A stretch of DNA of 64,000 nt from BACL21 sp038141525 (GCA_038141525.1 JAYQIF010000002.1:248001-312000), one strand, 5' to 3'; shown: positions 1 to 8,808, numbered from the stretch's first letter. Program-made: numbers and translations. The notes: a model not told the origin generated them from the letters alone.

Positions 1-832
1 AACGCCCAAGTGCCACTTCTATGGCCGGATGTTCTGCCGTCTCTAACTTTGGAATCAAACGATCGAAAGCCTCATGATATTGCTGGTCCGGAGATTGGGC
101 TGCAAAAGCTTCAATCGCCTGAGCCTTAATGTTTGGTTCTAAATTTTGGGCGCTGACTAAACCTTCCAAAAGCACTATGGCCTCATCTAGTGCCTGATCT
201 TGAAGCAAGGTCATATAGCGATTGTAGTCTGCTTGGCTAAAGCCTGAAACCGCCGTACGGTCTTTATTTTTCGATAGTCGCGTTTGTAACTCCAAACTTA
301 TGGTCTGCAGTTCATCGGTGGTTCCCCATGCCTCTGTAATACTGTCCAAAATAACTTGGGCGCGATCCAAAGCGCCAGTCTCGATATGGAGTTTTATTAA
401 ATCCACACAATAATCTTCATCTACCTCAGAAAGCCTCTTGACCACGCCAAGTGCCTCTTGATAAGCCCCTTGGCGGTGATAGATGTCATACAAGTTAGTT
501 TGCGCTGCAAAATTAAAATCGGTATGAGCTTGGGCCTGTTTGTAGGCAGCAATGGCCCTGTTATAATCGGTCAATACAGCGTAGTTTTTACCTTGTTCAT
601 AAGCAATGGCAGCCCTTTGCTCGTCATTCAAGTCTTGGATACGTTCTGCAGTATTTAAAGCATTCAAAGCTAAATCAGGGTTCTCCATAGCACGATGTTT
701 TATAGACTCCAAATAAAAAGTCATAAAGCGCTTTAAATTTTGAGCCGTTTTGAGCGCTGTAGTGTCTCTTTGCGCAAAAAGCGGAGGAGCCAATAGCAGC
801 AGAACAAGCAATGTCGAGCCTATAGTCTTCAT
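1..832 (-). CDS. Tetratricopeptide-repeat protein, secreted (partial, 3' end outside window)
   Basis: Open frame running off the left edge; at least 277 codons are visible. The start ATG overlaps the stop of the upstream nucleotidyltransferase in an ATGA arrangement, which suggests translational coupling. The N-terminus is a typical Sec signal peptide (MKTIGSTLLVLLLLAPPLFA, then QRD). The rest is helical, with TPR-like repeats of aromatic and alanine positions (for example AALKTAQ-, NPDLALNALNTAE-, YNRAIAAYKQAQ-, GAYQEALGVVKRL-like segments). TPR proteins of this kind act as periplasmic or outer-membrane scaffolds. A TPR protein after dut and a sugar nucleotidyltransferase is, from memory, a common flavobacterial neighbourhood. 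No specific function can be assigned. Confidence 0.8.
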   Translation of the reverse strand, partial: MKTIGSTLLVLLLLAPPLFAQRDTTALKTAQNLKRFMTFYLESIKHRAMENPDLALNALNTAERIQDLNDEQRAAIAYEQGKNYAVLTDYNRAIAAYKQAQAHTDFNFAAQTNLYDIYHRQGAYQEALGVVKRLSEVDEDYCVDLIKLHIETGALDRAQVILDSITEAWGTTDELQTISLELQTRLSKNKDRTAVSGFSQADYNRYMTLLQDQALDEAIVLLEGLVSAQNLEPNIKAQAIEAFAAQSPDQQYHEAFDRLIPKLETAEHPAIEVALGR

Positions 833-1845
833 TCCATTTTGGTATAATCACCAAGACTTACTTTGGTAAAGTTCCCGTCAAAAATCACATGATTGCCAAT
901 CATGGCCTCATTGAGGGTAGCGTTGGTGATTTTACTCTCCCCTTGAATAATACTGCGGACGAGTGTTGAATTTTCAATTACTGTATTTGGCCCGATCGAC
1001 ACATGGGGGCCAACCTTAGAGCCCCTAAGGACAACGCCATCGGCAATAAAACAAGGCTCTATAACTTCTGTTTGATCCAAGACGACATTTTGACCGCGCA
1101 TAGGCAAGCCGTCTTCATGCATGAATCCCAACATTTTGGTATTGGTCTCGACCGTGACCTCTTTATTGCCGCAATCCATCCAATGATCTACTGTGCTGGT
1201 CTTAAACACTTTTCCTTGAGCGATCATCGCTTTGATCCCATCGTTGATTTGATACTCCCCGCCATGGGTAAGGCCCTGGTCGATGACTTGCTGGAGTTCG
1301 GTTTTCAATACGCCTATGTCCTTAAAATAGTATATGCCAATAACTGCTTGATCGCTGACAAATTCCTGAGGCTTTTCTACCAGATTCGTAATATGACCTT
1401 GGTCATTCAAGGCCACTACGCCATAAGCCTGTGGATCCTTTACTTTTTTGGTCCAAATGACACTGTCGGCCGATTTGTCTAAATCGAAATCCGCCCGAAT
1501 AAGAGTGTCGGCATAAGCCACTACTGCTGGCCCCTCAAGAGAGGGCTCTGCACACATAATCGCATGACCAGTGCCTTGAGGATTTAACTGCCTGTAAATC
1601 GATGCCTTAGCGCCTAAATCCTTAGCCAAACTCTCCAGGGCAGCGACTACATCTTGGCCAAAAAAAGCTGGGTCGCCCAAAACAAATGCAATTTCGGTAA
1701 TTGGTTCATCCATCAAGGCGGCAATATCACGAACCAATCGATGGACAATCGGCATGCCTGCCACGGGAATAAGCGGTTTTGGAACGGTTAAAGAATGTGG
1801 GCGTAATCTGGACCCGCGACCGGCCATTGGGACAATTATTTTCAT
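829..1845 (-). CDS. Sugar-phosphate nucleotidyltransferase
   Basis: 338 residues. The N-terminal Rossmann-like nucleotidyltransferase domain opens with MKIIVPMAGRGSRLRPHS and PKPLIPVAG, the glycine-rich NTP-binding signature and the lysine that contacts the phosphate. A conserved D in YADTL probably binds metal. From about residue 245 the sequence changes to a left-handed beta-helix (hexapeptide-type I/V repeats such as ADGVVLRGSKVG and IGPNTVIENSTLV), as in glucose-1-phosphate thymidylyl/uridylyltransferases with a C-terminal helix domain. The expected reaction is NTP plus sugar-1-phosphate to NDP-sugar plus PPi; the sugar cannot be read from the sequence. It lies between dut and the TPR gene, with a 52-base gap to dut and a 4-base overlap with the TPR gene, so co-transcription is likely. 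Confidence 0.88.
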   Translation of the reverse strand: MKIIVPMAGRGSRLRPHSLTVPKPLIPVAGMPIVHRLVRDIAALMDEPITEIAFVLGDPAFFGQDVVAALESLAKDLGAKASIYRQLNPQGTGHAIMCAEPSLEGPAVVAYADTLIRADFDLDKSADSVIWTKKVKDPQAYGVVALNDQGHITNLVEKPQEFVSDQAVIGIYYFKDIGVLKTELQQVIDQGLTHGGEYQINDGIKAMIAQGKVFKTSTVDHWMDCGNKEVTVETNTKMLGFMHEDGLPMRGQNVVLDQTEVIEPCFIADGVVLRGSKVGPHVSIGPNTVIENSTLVRSIIQGESKITNATLNEAMIGNHVIFDGNFTKVSLGDYTKME

Positions 1846-1897
1846 GGGTGTGTTTCTATTTAGCTGAGCATTATATTAACTGATATTATGGACCATT

Positions 1898-2332
1898 TTA
1901 TCGAACTCCTGTACTGCCAAAGCCTCCACTTCCACGGTCGGTCTCTGACAATGATGCTACCTCATGCCACACGGCGCGCTCGTGTTTTGCAATCACTAAT
2001 TGTGCGATACGATCACCGTGCTCCACAGTAAATGGGCTGTCGGATAAATTCACTAAAATGACCCCAATCTCTCCACGATAGTCCGCATCGATTGTGCCTG
2101 GAGCATTCAAAACGGTAATGCCCTTTTTGGCGGCCAAACCACTGCGGGGACGCACTTGGGCCTCGTAACCAATTGGGAGTTCAATGAACAAGCCCGTTTT
2201 GACAATTGTTCTTTGCATTGGGGCGAGGGTAATTGGCTCGTTAGCTACAGCACGCAAATCCATCCCTGCAGAACGCTCTGTTTCATAAGACGGATCAGGG
2301 TGTCCTGATTTATTGACTAATTTAATGTTCAT
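1898..2332 (-). CDS. dut: Deoxyuridine 5'-triphosphate nucleotidohydrolase (dUTPase)
   Basis: 144 residues, the usual length for a trimeric dUTPase. All five conserved motifs are visible: SAGMDLRA (motif 1), PRSGLAAKKG (motif 2), NAPGTIDADYRGEIGV (motif 3, with the catalytic Asp and the Tyr that excludes ribose), GDRIAQLVI (motif 4) and the flexible C-terminal RGSGGFGSTG (motif 5). It hydrolyses dUTP to dUMP and PPi in the cytoplasm, keeping uracil out of DNA and feeding dTMP synthesis. The start ATG is preceded by an A/T-rich stretch without a Shine-Dalgarno motif, normal for Bacteroidetes. It is complete and intact. Confidence 0.97.
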   Translation of the reverse strand: MNIKLVNKSGHPDPSYETERSAGMDLRAVANEPITLAPMQRTIVKTGLFIELPIGYEAQVRPRSGLAAKKGITVLNAPGTIDADYRGEIGVILVNLSDSPFTVEHGDRIAQLVIAKHERAVWHEVASLSETDRGSGGFGSTGVR

Positions 2333-2383
2333 GATTAAGCATCAGCATTTTTTTTGTTATTACTCGTTCTTCATGATTTAAGT

Positions 2384-2887
2384 TCAACGTTTGCCGGGAT
2401 ATGCCAACACGGGCTTAAGCACAATATCCCGAATCACAAAATAATGATCATGGCCATCTTGTTCATAAATCAACACCGCATGGTCTGTCATCTTAGCCTC
2501 ATTTTGCCAAGTTATAGGCAATCCACAGCCTTGGTCTGGCGTTTCTGTCTGCGACGGCGAACGCTCATAACTCGCGCTAAACTCATCAGGTCTACCGGGC
2601 CTGTTGGTCAGTACGGTAGATTGTTGCCTGTAGCATACGCTTTTGAATCGGACCTCAGCACTTGGTGGGGTCAGTTCAAAACTAAGGCGAGTTCCGGAGG
2701 GACCTTCGGGCATGCCCGACACCCAGGGCTGCGCTTCAGCCCAAATGACTTGAAAAGGCGCAAATTCTTCGTGAGACGATTCCATACCAACCCGACAACT
2801 GGCGACACTAAACATCAAAACAACTCCACCAATAGCCAATATATTGAATGGCCCTACCATTAGATTTGCCCAACGCACACGTCTCAT
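2384..2887 (-). CDS. Small lipoprotein of unknown function
   Basis: 167 codons from the first ATG; a start at Met10 (MVGPFNILAIGG) is also possible. A hydrophobic segment (residues 10-28) ends in SVASC, which fits a lipobox, so the mature protein would begin at Cys31 and be attached to a membrane. The remaining 135 residues are soluble and rich in P, S and E with two cysteines (SVCYRQQ and DQGCGL), and end in KPVLAYPGKR. I do not recognise the family. It follows the atpG terminator and precedes dut on the same strand. A similar-length open frame on the opposite strand lacks any such architecture. Confidence 0.65.
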   Translation of the reverse strand: MRRVRWANLMVGPFNILAIGGVVLMFSVASCRVGMESSHEEFAPFQVIWAEAQPWVSGMPEGPSGTRLSFELTPPSAEVRFKSVCYRQQSTVLTNRPGRPDEFSASYERSPSQTETPDQGCGLPITWQNEAKMTDHAVLIYEQDGHDHYFVIRDIVLKPVLAYPGKR

Positions 2888-2918
2888 ACACTCAAATATT
2901 TCTTCTCCATAAAGGTAT

Positions 2919-2944
2919 AAAAAAACCTCCCCAATGGGGAGGTT
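2919..2944 (-). terminator. Intrinsic terminator of the ATP synthase operon
   Basis: On the minus strand the sequence reads AACCTCCCC-ATT-GGGGAGGTT followed directly by a run of T. This is a perfect 9-bp stem with a 3-base loop and a U-tract, 60 bases after the atpG stop. It is the expected end of the atpB-to-atpG transcript and separates it from the lipoprotein-dut group. Confidence 0.9.
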
Positions 2945-3003
2945 AGTGGTGTTTTAATGGGTTACTTTAAAGCCGTAATGCGTACCTTACTAGACCTTGG
3001 CAA

Positions 3004-3867
3004 TTAGCCTGCTAGGGCCTCTGCGCCACCAACAATTTCAAGAATTTCATTGGTAATTGCTGCTTGTCTGGCTTTGTTGTACTCTAGGGTTAGGCTGTCT
3101 TTAAGTTCTTTGGCATTGTCGGTAGCTTTATGCATGGCCGTCATACGGGCACCATGCTCACTAGCCACACTGTCGCGAAGTGCTTTAAACAACTGTGTCT
3201 TGAGGCTTTTTGGGATCAACTCAGCAACGATATCTTCTTGTGACGGTTCGAATATAAAGTCCGTGCTCGTCCCATTGTCCTGTTCTTGATCCTGAGACTC
3301 TAAAGGCAGAAAACTTTCATTCATGACAATTTGAGTCGCTGCATTTTTGAACTTATTGTAAATCAATACAATCTTATCGTATGCGCCCGCTTCGAATTTC
3401 TCCATAAGTTGCTGAGCGATGGCTGCATTGGCTTCAAAATTCAAGTCGTCAAAAATAGCGTTATTGTTCTCAATAACTCTGCCTGATTTATTCAGTGCGT
3501 CATCTCCCTTCTTACCCAAAGTAAAATAGTCAACCGCTGCATCAGGGAATTGCTCTGCAACGCCTTTTGCTTCCTTCACCACATTACTGTTAAATGCTCC
3601 CGCCAAACCGCGGTTCGAGGTAATGATCACCGCCAAAACCTTTTTCACAGGTCTTTGTTCGGTGTATGGGCTATTGGCCTCGCCATCCAAAGCGGCGCTT
3701 AGGTTCTGCAATAATGCACTCAAAGTTTCAGCGTAAGGGCGCATGGCCACAATCGCATCCTGGGCTTTTTTAAGCTTAGCTGCAGACACCATTTTCATGG
3801 CGCTGGTAATTTGCATGGTAGACCCTACGGATGAGATTCTATTTCTGATTTCCTTTAAGTTAGCCAT
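3004..3867 (-). CDS. atpG: F1Fo ATP synthase subunit gamma
   Basis: 287 residues, family-typical. The N-terminal helix MANLKEIRNRISSVGSTMQI and the C-terminal helix around ARMTAMHKATDNAKEL form the antiparallel coiled coil that rotates inside the alpha3beta3 head. The central domain has SNRGLAGAFN. Gamma couples proton flow through the c-ring to catalysis in F1. It is the last gene of the operon, 54 bases after atpA, and is followed by a terminator. The catalytic beta and the epsilon subunit (atpD, atpC) are not here, the usual split in flavobacteria. Confidence 0.97.
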   Translation of the reverse strand: MANLKEIRNRISSVGSTMQITSAMKMVSAAKLKKAQDAIVAMRPYAETLSALLQNLSAALDGEANSPYTEQRPVKKVLAVIITSNRGLAGAFNSNVVKEAKGVAEQFPDAAVDYFTLGKKGDDALNKSGRVIENNNAIFDDLNFEANAAIAQQLMEKFEAGAYDKIVLIYNKFKNAATQIVMNESFLPLESQDQEQDNGTSTDFIFEPSQEDIVAELIPKSLKTQLFKALRDSVASEHGARMTAMHKATDNAKELKDSLTLEYNKARQAAITNEILEIVGGAEALAG

Positions 3868-3921
3868 GTGTGCTTGCTTTTCTTACGGTGGATATTCAAT
3901 TATTTATTCCTCGGTCTGGGC

Positions 3922-5496
3922 TTAGTATCGCGACGACAAGTCTTTAGCGACCTGAGTCAACACATCGATCACCTCATCGGTTAATTTACCTGCCTTGAGG
4001 GCGTCCATGCTGTCGCGGTGCTTGGTGTTCAACAATTCAATATAATCTCTCTCGAATTCTTTGACTTTTTCTACAGGAACGTTACGCAATAAGTTTTTGG
4101 AACCCGCATAAATGATCGCTACCTGATCTTCCACAGTGTAAGGATCGTTTTGTGCTTGTTTTAAGATCTCAACATTACGCTTACCTTTTTCGATGACGTT
4201 CATCGTGGCTGCATCCAAATCACTACCGAACTTAGCAAAGGCTTCGAGTTCACGATACTGCGCTTGGTCAAGCTTGAGTGTCCCTGCAACTTTTTTCATG
4301 GATTTGATCTGAGCAGATCCCCCAACACGAGATACAGAAATCCCCACGTTAATCGCTGGACGCACCCCTGAATTAAACAGGTCACTCTCCAAGAAAATTT
4401 GACCGTCGGTAATCGAAATTACGTTAGTTGGGATATAGGCCGAAACGTCTCCTGCTTGTGTTTCAATAATGGGTAAAGCCGTCAAAGAACCGCCACCTTT
4501 TACTTTACTCTTGAGTGAGGCCGGCAAGTCGTTCATGTCTTTTGCGATATTGTCATCGGCAATAACTTTGGCTGCACGCTCTAAAAGTCTTGAGTGCAAG
4601 TAGAATACATCCCCTGGATAGGCTTCACGCCCTGGAGGACGACGAAGCAAAAGAGACACCTCACGGTAAGCTACCGCTTGCTTTGACAAATCATCATAGA
4701 TAATAAGCGCTGGACGTCCTGTATCGCGGAAATACTCTCCAATGGCCGCTCCGGCAAATGGAGCATATACCTGCATCGGCGCAGGGTCAGAAGCGTTAGC
4801 CGCAACAATGGTTGTGTAGGCTAGGGCCCCTTTATCTTCAAGAACTTTGGCAATATTGGCCACTGTAGAAGCCTTTTGACCTACAGCAACATAGATACAA
4901 TATACAGGCTCACCAGCATCGTAAAATTCCTTTTGGTTCAAAATCGTATCGATACAAACCGTAGTCTTCCCGGTTTGACGGTCACCAATAACAAGCTCAC
5001 GCTGACCACGTCCTACAGGAATCATCGCATCAATCGATTTAATCCCAGTCTGAAGTGGCTCGTTTACTGGTTGACGGAACACTACCCCTGGTGCTTTACG
5101 CTCAAGTGGCATTTCAAAGGTTTCTCCTTCAATAGCGCCTTTACCATCAATAGGCTGGCCTAAAGTGTTGACCACACGGCCTACAATACCTTCACCAACA
5201 TTGATCGATGCAATTCGCTGGGTACGCTTTACTGTAGCGCCTTCTTTAATCTCTTTTGAAGGTCCAAGCAATACCACCCCGACATTGTCCTCTTCCAGGT
5301 TAAGTACAATTCCTTCAAGGCCATTGTCGAACTCAACCAATTCGCCGTATTGTGCATTAGACAAACCATAAACTCTCGCGATACCGTCTCCTACGGTAAG
5401 TACCGTTCCTACCTCATCAAGTGAAGCAGTAGACTCAAGTCCGCTAAGTTGTTGTTTCAAAATTGCTGATACTTCAGCTGGATTTACTTCTGCCAT
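3922..5496 (-). CDS. atpA: F1Fo ATP synthase subunit alpha
   Basis: 524 residues. The N-terminal beta-barrel precedes the nucleotide-binding domain with Walker A GDRQTGKT (near residue 170) and Walker B-like ALIIYDDLSKQAVAYR; the alpha signature PAINVGISVSRVGGSAQ is present. Alpha carries the non-catalytic nucleotide sites of the F1 head. Downstream neighbour is atpG and upstream neighbour is atpH, 32 bases away. The frame is uninterrupted. Confidence 0.98.
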   Translation of the reverse strand: MAEVNPAEVSAILKQQLSGLESTASLDEVGTVLTVGDGIARVYGLSNAQYGELVEFDNGLEGIVLNLEEDNVGVVLLGPSKEIKEGATVKRTQRIASINVGEGIVGRVVNTLGQPIDGKGAIEGETFEMPLERKAPGVVFRQPVNEPLQTGIKSIDAMIPVGRGQRELVIGDRQTGKTTVCIDTILNQKEFYDAGEPVYCIYVAVGQKASTVANIAKVLEDKGALAYTTIVAANASDPAPMQVYAPFAGAAIGEYFRDTGRPALIIYDDLSKQAVAYREVSLLLRRPPGREAYPGDVFYLHSRLLERAAKVIADDNIAKDMNDLPASLKSKVKGGGSLTALPIIETQAGDVSAYIPTNVISITDGQIFLESDLFNSGVRPAINVGISVSRVGGSAQIKSMKKVAGTLKLDQAQYRELEAFAKFGSDLDAATMNVIEKGKRNVEILKQAQNDPYTVEDQVAIIYAGSKNLLRNVPVEKVKEFERDYIELLNTKHRDSMDALKAGKLTDEVIDVLTQVAKDLSSRY

Positions 5497-5528
5497 TGTT
5501 TTAGCTATTGTGGGCCAGGCCCATTGAA

Positions 5529-6071
5529 TTATATACTTTTTCTAAATTCTTGTTTAATTTTTTGGAACTGATTGGCGATACTGGCATTATACTGCAGATC
5601 ACCAACGCGCAAAATAAATCCACCGATGATGCTTGGATCAATCTCGGTAGTCAGTTCTATTGTGCTGCCTCCGGTCATCGCTTTGGCCTTGGCCATAATT
5701 TGTTTTTCTAGGTCGCCCGTAAGCGGCGCAGCAAGAACTACATTAGCGGCTTGAATGCCTTGGGCCTTGCGATAAAGGTCCACAAAGGCTTGGGCCACTT
5801 GACCCAACAAAGCCACACGCTTGTTGCTGGCCAAAAGTCCGAATAAGTCCGAGGTCTCTTTGCTCGCGCCAGAGAACACCTCGCGCATTACTTTTTCTTT
5901 GTCCTCGGTTTTAACCACGGGACTGCGCAATGCCGAGCGAAGATCAGAACTTACCGCTAAAGTCTGTAAAACGCGCTGCATATCGGCCAAAACGGCGTTT
6001 ACCTGACCTTTATCTTCGGCCTGGCTCAACAGTGCTGTCGCGTATCTCAATGCTGCTCTACTCCCTGCCAT
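5529..6071 (-). CDS. atpH: F1Fo ATP synthase subunit delta
   Basis: 180 residues (OSCP/delta family). The N-terminal helical domain begins AGSRAALRYATALLSQAED; the C-terminal part has the family motif IDPSIIGGFILRVGDLQYNASI. Delta joins the peripheral stalk (subunit b) to the top of the alpha subunits. The start lies 4 bases after the atpF stop, so the two genes are probably translationally coupled. Confidence 0.95.
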   Translation of the reverse strand: MAGSRAALRYATALLSQAEDKGQVNAVLADMQRVLQTLAVSSDLRSALRSPVVKTEDKEKVMREVFSGASKETSDLFGLLASNKRVALLGQVAQAFVDLYRKAQGIQAANVVLAAPLTGDLEKQIMAKAKAMTGGSTIELTTEIDPSIIGGFILRVGDLQYNASIANQFQKIKQEFRKSI

Positions 6072-6075
6072 GCTT

Positions 6076-6579
6076 TTAATTTAAAGATGAATCTTTCAAT
6101 AAGTTCTTCACCAATTTTTGTTGCTTGTCGTCAGTTGATAAATTCTCTTTGACCACTTTTTCAGCGATTTCTAAAGACAAACTTGCGACCTGACTCTTCA
6201 AATCAGCGATGGCTGCTTTTTTCTCGCTCTCTATAGCTGCTTGTGCCTGAGCAACCATTTTGTCCGCCTCGCCTTTAGCCTCTTCTTTGGCGTCGTTGAT
6301 CATCTTGTTTTTGATGTCACGCGCTTCTTTGAGCATCGCATCGCGCTCGGCACGGGCGTCTTTGAGCAACTGCTCGTTGTCTGCTTGCAAGTTGGCCATT
6401 TCTTGTTTGGCTTGCTCAGCAGAGTCCAAAGCATCTTTAATGCCTTGCTCGCGCTCATTTACCGCATCTAAAATGGGTTTCCAAGCAAATTTCTTCAACA
6501 ATAAGATTAGGGCAACAAACAAAAGTGTTTGCCAAAAAAAAAACAAGCCTACTGAAAATTCTCCTAATAATTTTTCCAT
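6076..6579 (-). CDS. atpF: F1Fo ATP synthase subunit b
   Basis: About 167 residues from the ATG chosen here; an in-frame GTG two codons upstream is less likely. A single N-terminal transmembrane helix (GLFFFWQTLLFVALILLLKK region) is followed by a long charged, alanine-rich coiled coil (EREQGIKDALDSAEQAKQE and so on) forming the peripheral stalk. The membrane helix is encoded across a run of ten T (minus strand, 6534-6543), yet the frame is intact. It lies between atpE and atpH. Confidence 0.95.
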   Translation of the reverse strand: MEKLLGEFSVGLFFFWQTLLFVALILLLKKFAWKPILDAVNEREQGIKDALDSAEQAKQEMANLQADNEQLLKDARAERDAMLKEARDIKNKMINDAKEEAKGEADKMVAQAQAAIESEKKAAIADLKSQVASLSLEIAEKVVKENLSTDDKQQKLVKNLLKDSSLN

Positions 6580-6696
6580 AATCACGGCCCGATAAACGGG
6601 ATGTTATTTTTATTTATCGTGTCGCCTTTTTAAAGGCGTGGGTTGCATTAAACTACCGCCCCAACCAACCGTTGGGGCAGTAGAAAATTTTGTCAA

Positions 6697-6888
6697 TTAA
6701 GCCGCGAAAATCGCTGCGAAACCGATACCTTCGATCAAAGCCGCTGCAATAAGCATCGCCGTTTGAATTTTTCCGTAAGCCTCAGGCTGACGTGCGATAG
6801 CCTCCATGGCTTTACCACCAATTTGACCGATACCGATACCTACACCGATAACCGCTAAACCTGCACCTACAATAGTTGGAATAGTCAT
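6697..6888 (-). CDS. atpE: F1Fo ATP synthase subunit c
   Basis: 63 residues forming a two-helix hairpin. The glycine-rich first helix (VGIGIGQIGGKAMEA), the polar loop ARQPE and the ion-binding Glu53 in ALIEGIGF are all present. Glu53 is followed by Gly rather than the Ser/Thr of sodium-binding c subunits, which favours proton coupling; this is inference from known signatures. It forms the rotating c-ring. A gap of about 110 bases separates it from atpF and may allow its higher expression. Confidence 0.96.
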   Translation of the reverse strand: MTIPTIVGAGLAVIGVGIGIGQIGGKAMEAIARQPEAYGKIQTAMLIAAALIEGIGFAAIFAA

Positions 6889-6923
6889 AACTAATATTTA
6901 TTTAAATTAAACATTCTCTTTAA

Positions 6924-8063
6924 TTACAAGTGTTGTACCTCACCATCATGCTCCACGGCATGATCATGTGTTTCACTCGCAAATCCAAAATACAGGGCCG
7001 AAAGCATGGTAAAAATGTAGGCTTGCAACAACGCCACTAACAACTCAATGAGAGAAATGGCAAAGGACAAACCAAAACCAAGCGGTCCAGCAATCCAGTT
7101 TTGGAATATATATATTAATCCGATCAAGCTTCCCAGTACAATGTGTCCCGCCTGCATGTTAGCATACAAACGAATGAGTAGTGAGAAAGGCTTGATGAAA
7201 ATCCCCAAGACTTCGATGGGAATTAAAATAATGTACAATGGGATTTTTGCGGCCCATGGCATACCGTGGCCGAGTGGGTCAAAAATATGTTTCCAGTAAT
7301 CTTTGGTCCCTGTGAAATTGGTCAATAAAAACGTAATGATGGCCAAAGCCGTTGTTACCGCAATATTCCCTGTAACGTTAATCCCCAGTGGAGTTAATCC
7401 GAACAAGTTTAAAAACCAAATAAAAAAGAACACGGTCAGTAGATAGGGCATATACCGTTGGTATTTTTCTTCGCCGATATTTGGAATGGCAATGTCGTCG
7501 CGAATGTATAGCACTATCGGTTCAAAGAATCGACCAACCCCTTTTGGGATGCTCCGATTCTGGGCATAAGACTTCGCCAGTGACGAGAAAATCCAAAAAA
7601 GTAAAACACTCACCACCATGATCATAAAAACACTCTTGGTGATTGAGAAATCGAGTGGCGCAACATTCGTCACGTGGTGGTTTTCGTCGTAGTTAAAGCT
7701 TCCTTCCTGATCTGTTTCGTAGATCTTATAGGTATGGGTGTCGAGTTTGAAGAACTTACCATTAGAGGCTACGACAGACTCGCCATGGTGTAAGTCACTC
7801 GAGGAAAAGACGTGCAACCCCTCAGACCAAAGTATAACGGGCAACGGAAAACCAACAGTATGGTGGTGACCTTGATCGTCAGTGTAAGAGAATAATCCAA
7901 AATCATGGGTGTCCAAGTTGTGGTGTTTCACATAGGCACTTACCTCGCTCTTACGGTCTTCTGGGGTATCCCCTTTCTTTTTGCTGTCCGAGGCCCAAAG
8001 GTTCAAGGCGCCAAAACACACAAAAACAGTGAAAAATAGTGCGGTTAAATGATTTTTTTGCAT
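6924..8063 (-). CDS. atpB: F1Fo ATP synthase subunit a
   Basis: 379 residues, longer than the enterobacterial protein because of an N-terminal signal peptide (LTALFFTVFVCFGALNLWA) and a periplasmic extension of roughly 100 residues, histidine-rich in places (DDQGHHHTVG). This layout is usual in Bacteroidetes. The membrane half contains the essential Arg in SLLIRLYANMQAGH and the final helices ISLIELLVALLQAYIF. It provides the proton half-channels facing the c-ring. It is first of the core operon, with a candidate promoter in the 111-base gap upstream. Confidence 0.96.
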   Translation of the reverse strand: MQKNHLTALFFTVFVCFGALNLWASDSKKKGDTPEDRKSEVSAYVKHHNLDTHDFGLFSYTDDQGHHHTVGFPLPVILWSEGLHVFSSSDLHHGESVVASNGKFFKLDTHTYKIYETDQEGSFNYDENHHVTNVAPLDFSITKSVFMIMVVSVLLFWIFSSLAKSYAQNRSIPKGVGRFFEPIVLYIRDDIAIPNIGEEKYQRYMPYLLTVFFFIWFLNLFGLTPLGINVTGNIAVTTALAIITFLLTNFTGTKDYWKHIFDPLGHGMPWAAKIPLYIILIPIEVLGIFIKPFSLLIRLYANMQAGHIVLGSLIGLIYIFQNWIAGPLGFGLSFAISLIELLVALLQAYIFTMLSALYFGFASETHDHAVEHDGEVQHL

Positions 8064-8101
8064 CCCTCGTTATGTTGATAAACTCTTAATAAAAATCGCG
8101 G

Positions 8102-8131
8102 CAAAAATACCACTATTGATTAGAATCTAAA
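8102..8131 (-). promoter_or_regulatory. Candidate promoter for atpB
   Basis: On the minus strand a TATTTTTG box matches the Bacteroidetes -7 consensus TAnnTTTG exactly and is preceded, 19 bases upstream, by TTT in the place of the -33 TTG. It lies about 40 bases before the atpB start. Sequence match only. Confidence 0.45.
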
Positions 8132-8174
8132 AGGAAAAGGGTGGTTTTTTTGACCTAGGTAATTTCAGCCTAAA

Positions 8175-8555
8175 TTACAGAGCATTAAGCCGTTTGGACA
8201 AAAACCTTAATTCCATAAACAGACAGGATAGATAAGGAATAAAAAAAGAAGCAAACTCCCCCTGAGAAGTAATGCCGTCTTGCCTAATTTGCGGCCAAAT
8301 AAAGACGAAAAATAGGACGAATTTCACGCCGCTCAACCCAATAAACACCCACCCGACATAGCTCGATTGACGCGCCAACAACCCTTGCGCCACTGCAATC
8401 AGCCCCAGGCCCAACAAAACATTGAGCGCATAGGATTGCACCATGATCCAGGTCCACAAATCCGTCGACATCACCCGTCGTCCTAAGATGTGTAAGACAA
8501 AAATCAATCCGCTGATCCCGATAAAATAAACGTACGTGCTTACTGATTTTGGCAT
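8175..8555 (-). CDS. DUF6168-like four-helix membrane protein
   Basis: 126 residues from the ATG chosen (MPKSVSTYVYFIGISGL). A start 36 codons upstream would overlap atpZ by more than 70 bases and is rejected. Four hydrophobic segments are visible (around YFIGISGLIFVLHILG, YALNVLLGLGLIAVA, YVGWVFIGLSGVKFVLFFVF and FIPYLSCLFMEL). I assign it to the flavobacterial DUF6168 family from memory of its position between atpZ and atpB. Function unknown; the context suggests a role in Fo assembly or insertion, as for AtpI-type proteins. Confidence 0.75.
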   Translation of the reverse strand: MPKSVSTYVYFIGISGLIFVLHILGRRVMSTDLWTWIMVQSYALNVLLGLGLIAVAQGLLARQSSYVGWVFIGLSGVKFVLFFVFIWPQIRQDGITSQGEFASFFIPYLSCLFMELRFLSKRLNAL

Positions 8556-8592
8556 AAAAGGCGTATTATTCTCTAGCAGAAGTCTCGAGCCG

Positions 8593-8808
8593 TTAAGCGT
8601 TAAGTTTTTTGGTCTGCCGAACCACCAAGTACAGAGATAATGCCACGCCAACCAGGGTGCCAACTATCTCAGGTAATTTTGAAATAATTGCCCAATAATA
8701 AGTAACCCACAGGCCAAGGCGGTGGCCTAAATAAATGATGACGCCCATCTCAAGACCTATGCCTGAGAGTATCAACCAACGCTTCCAAGAGTTTTCTTTG
8801 GTTGGCAT
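8593..8808 (-). CDS. atpZ: AtpZ/AtpI-family ATP synthase assembly protein
   Basis: 71 residues with two transmembrane segments (GIGLEMGVIIYLGHRLG and IVGTLVGVALSLYLVVRQT) joined by a short loop, as in AtpZ/AtpI proteins encoded upstream of the Fo genes. Members help c-ring assembly or ion supply to the synthase. It is 37 bases upstream of the DUF6168 gene and 41 bases downstream of bactofilin. Confidence 0.85.
   Translation of the reverse strand: MPTKENSWKRWLILSGIGLEMGVIIYLGHRLGLWVTYYWAIISKLPEIVGTLVGVALSLYLVVRQTKKLNA

Noticed and set aside
2354..2863. Long plus-strand open frame opposite the small lipoprotein gene
   Set aside because: It has no signal, domain or neighbour context; the minus-strand frame has a lipobox and fits the operon spacing.
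8556..8663. Upstream start for the DUF6168 gene
   Set aside because: It would overlap atpZ by 71 bases and adds a sequence without membrane character.
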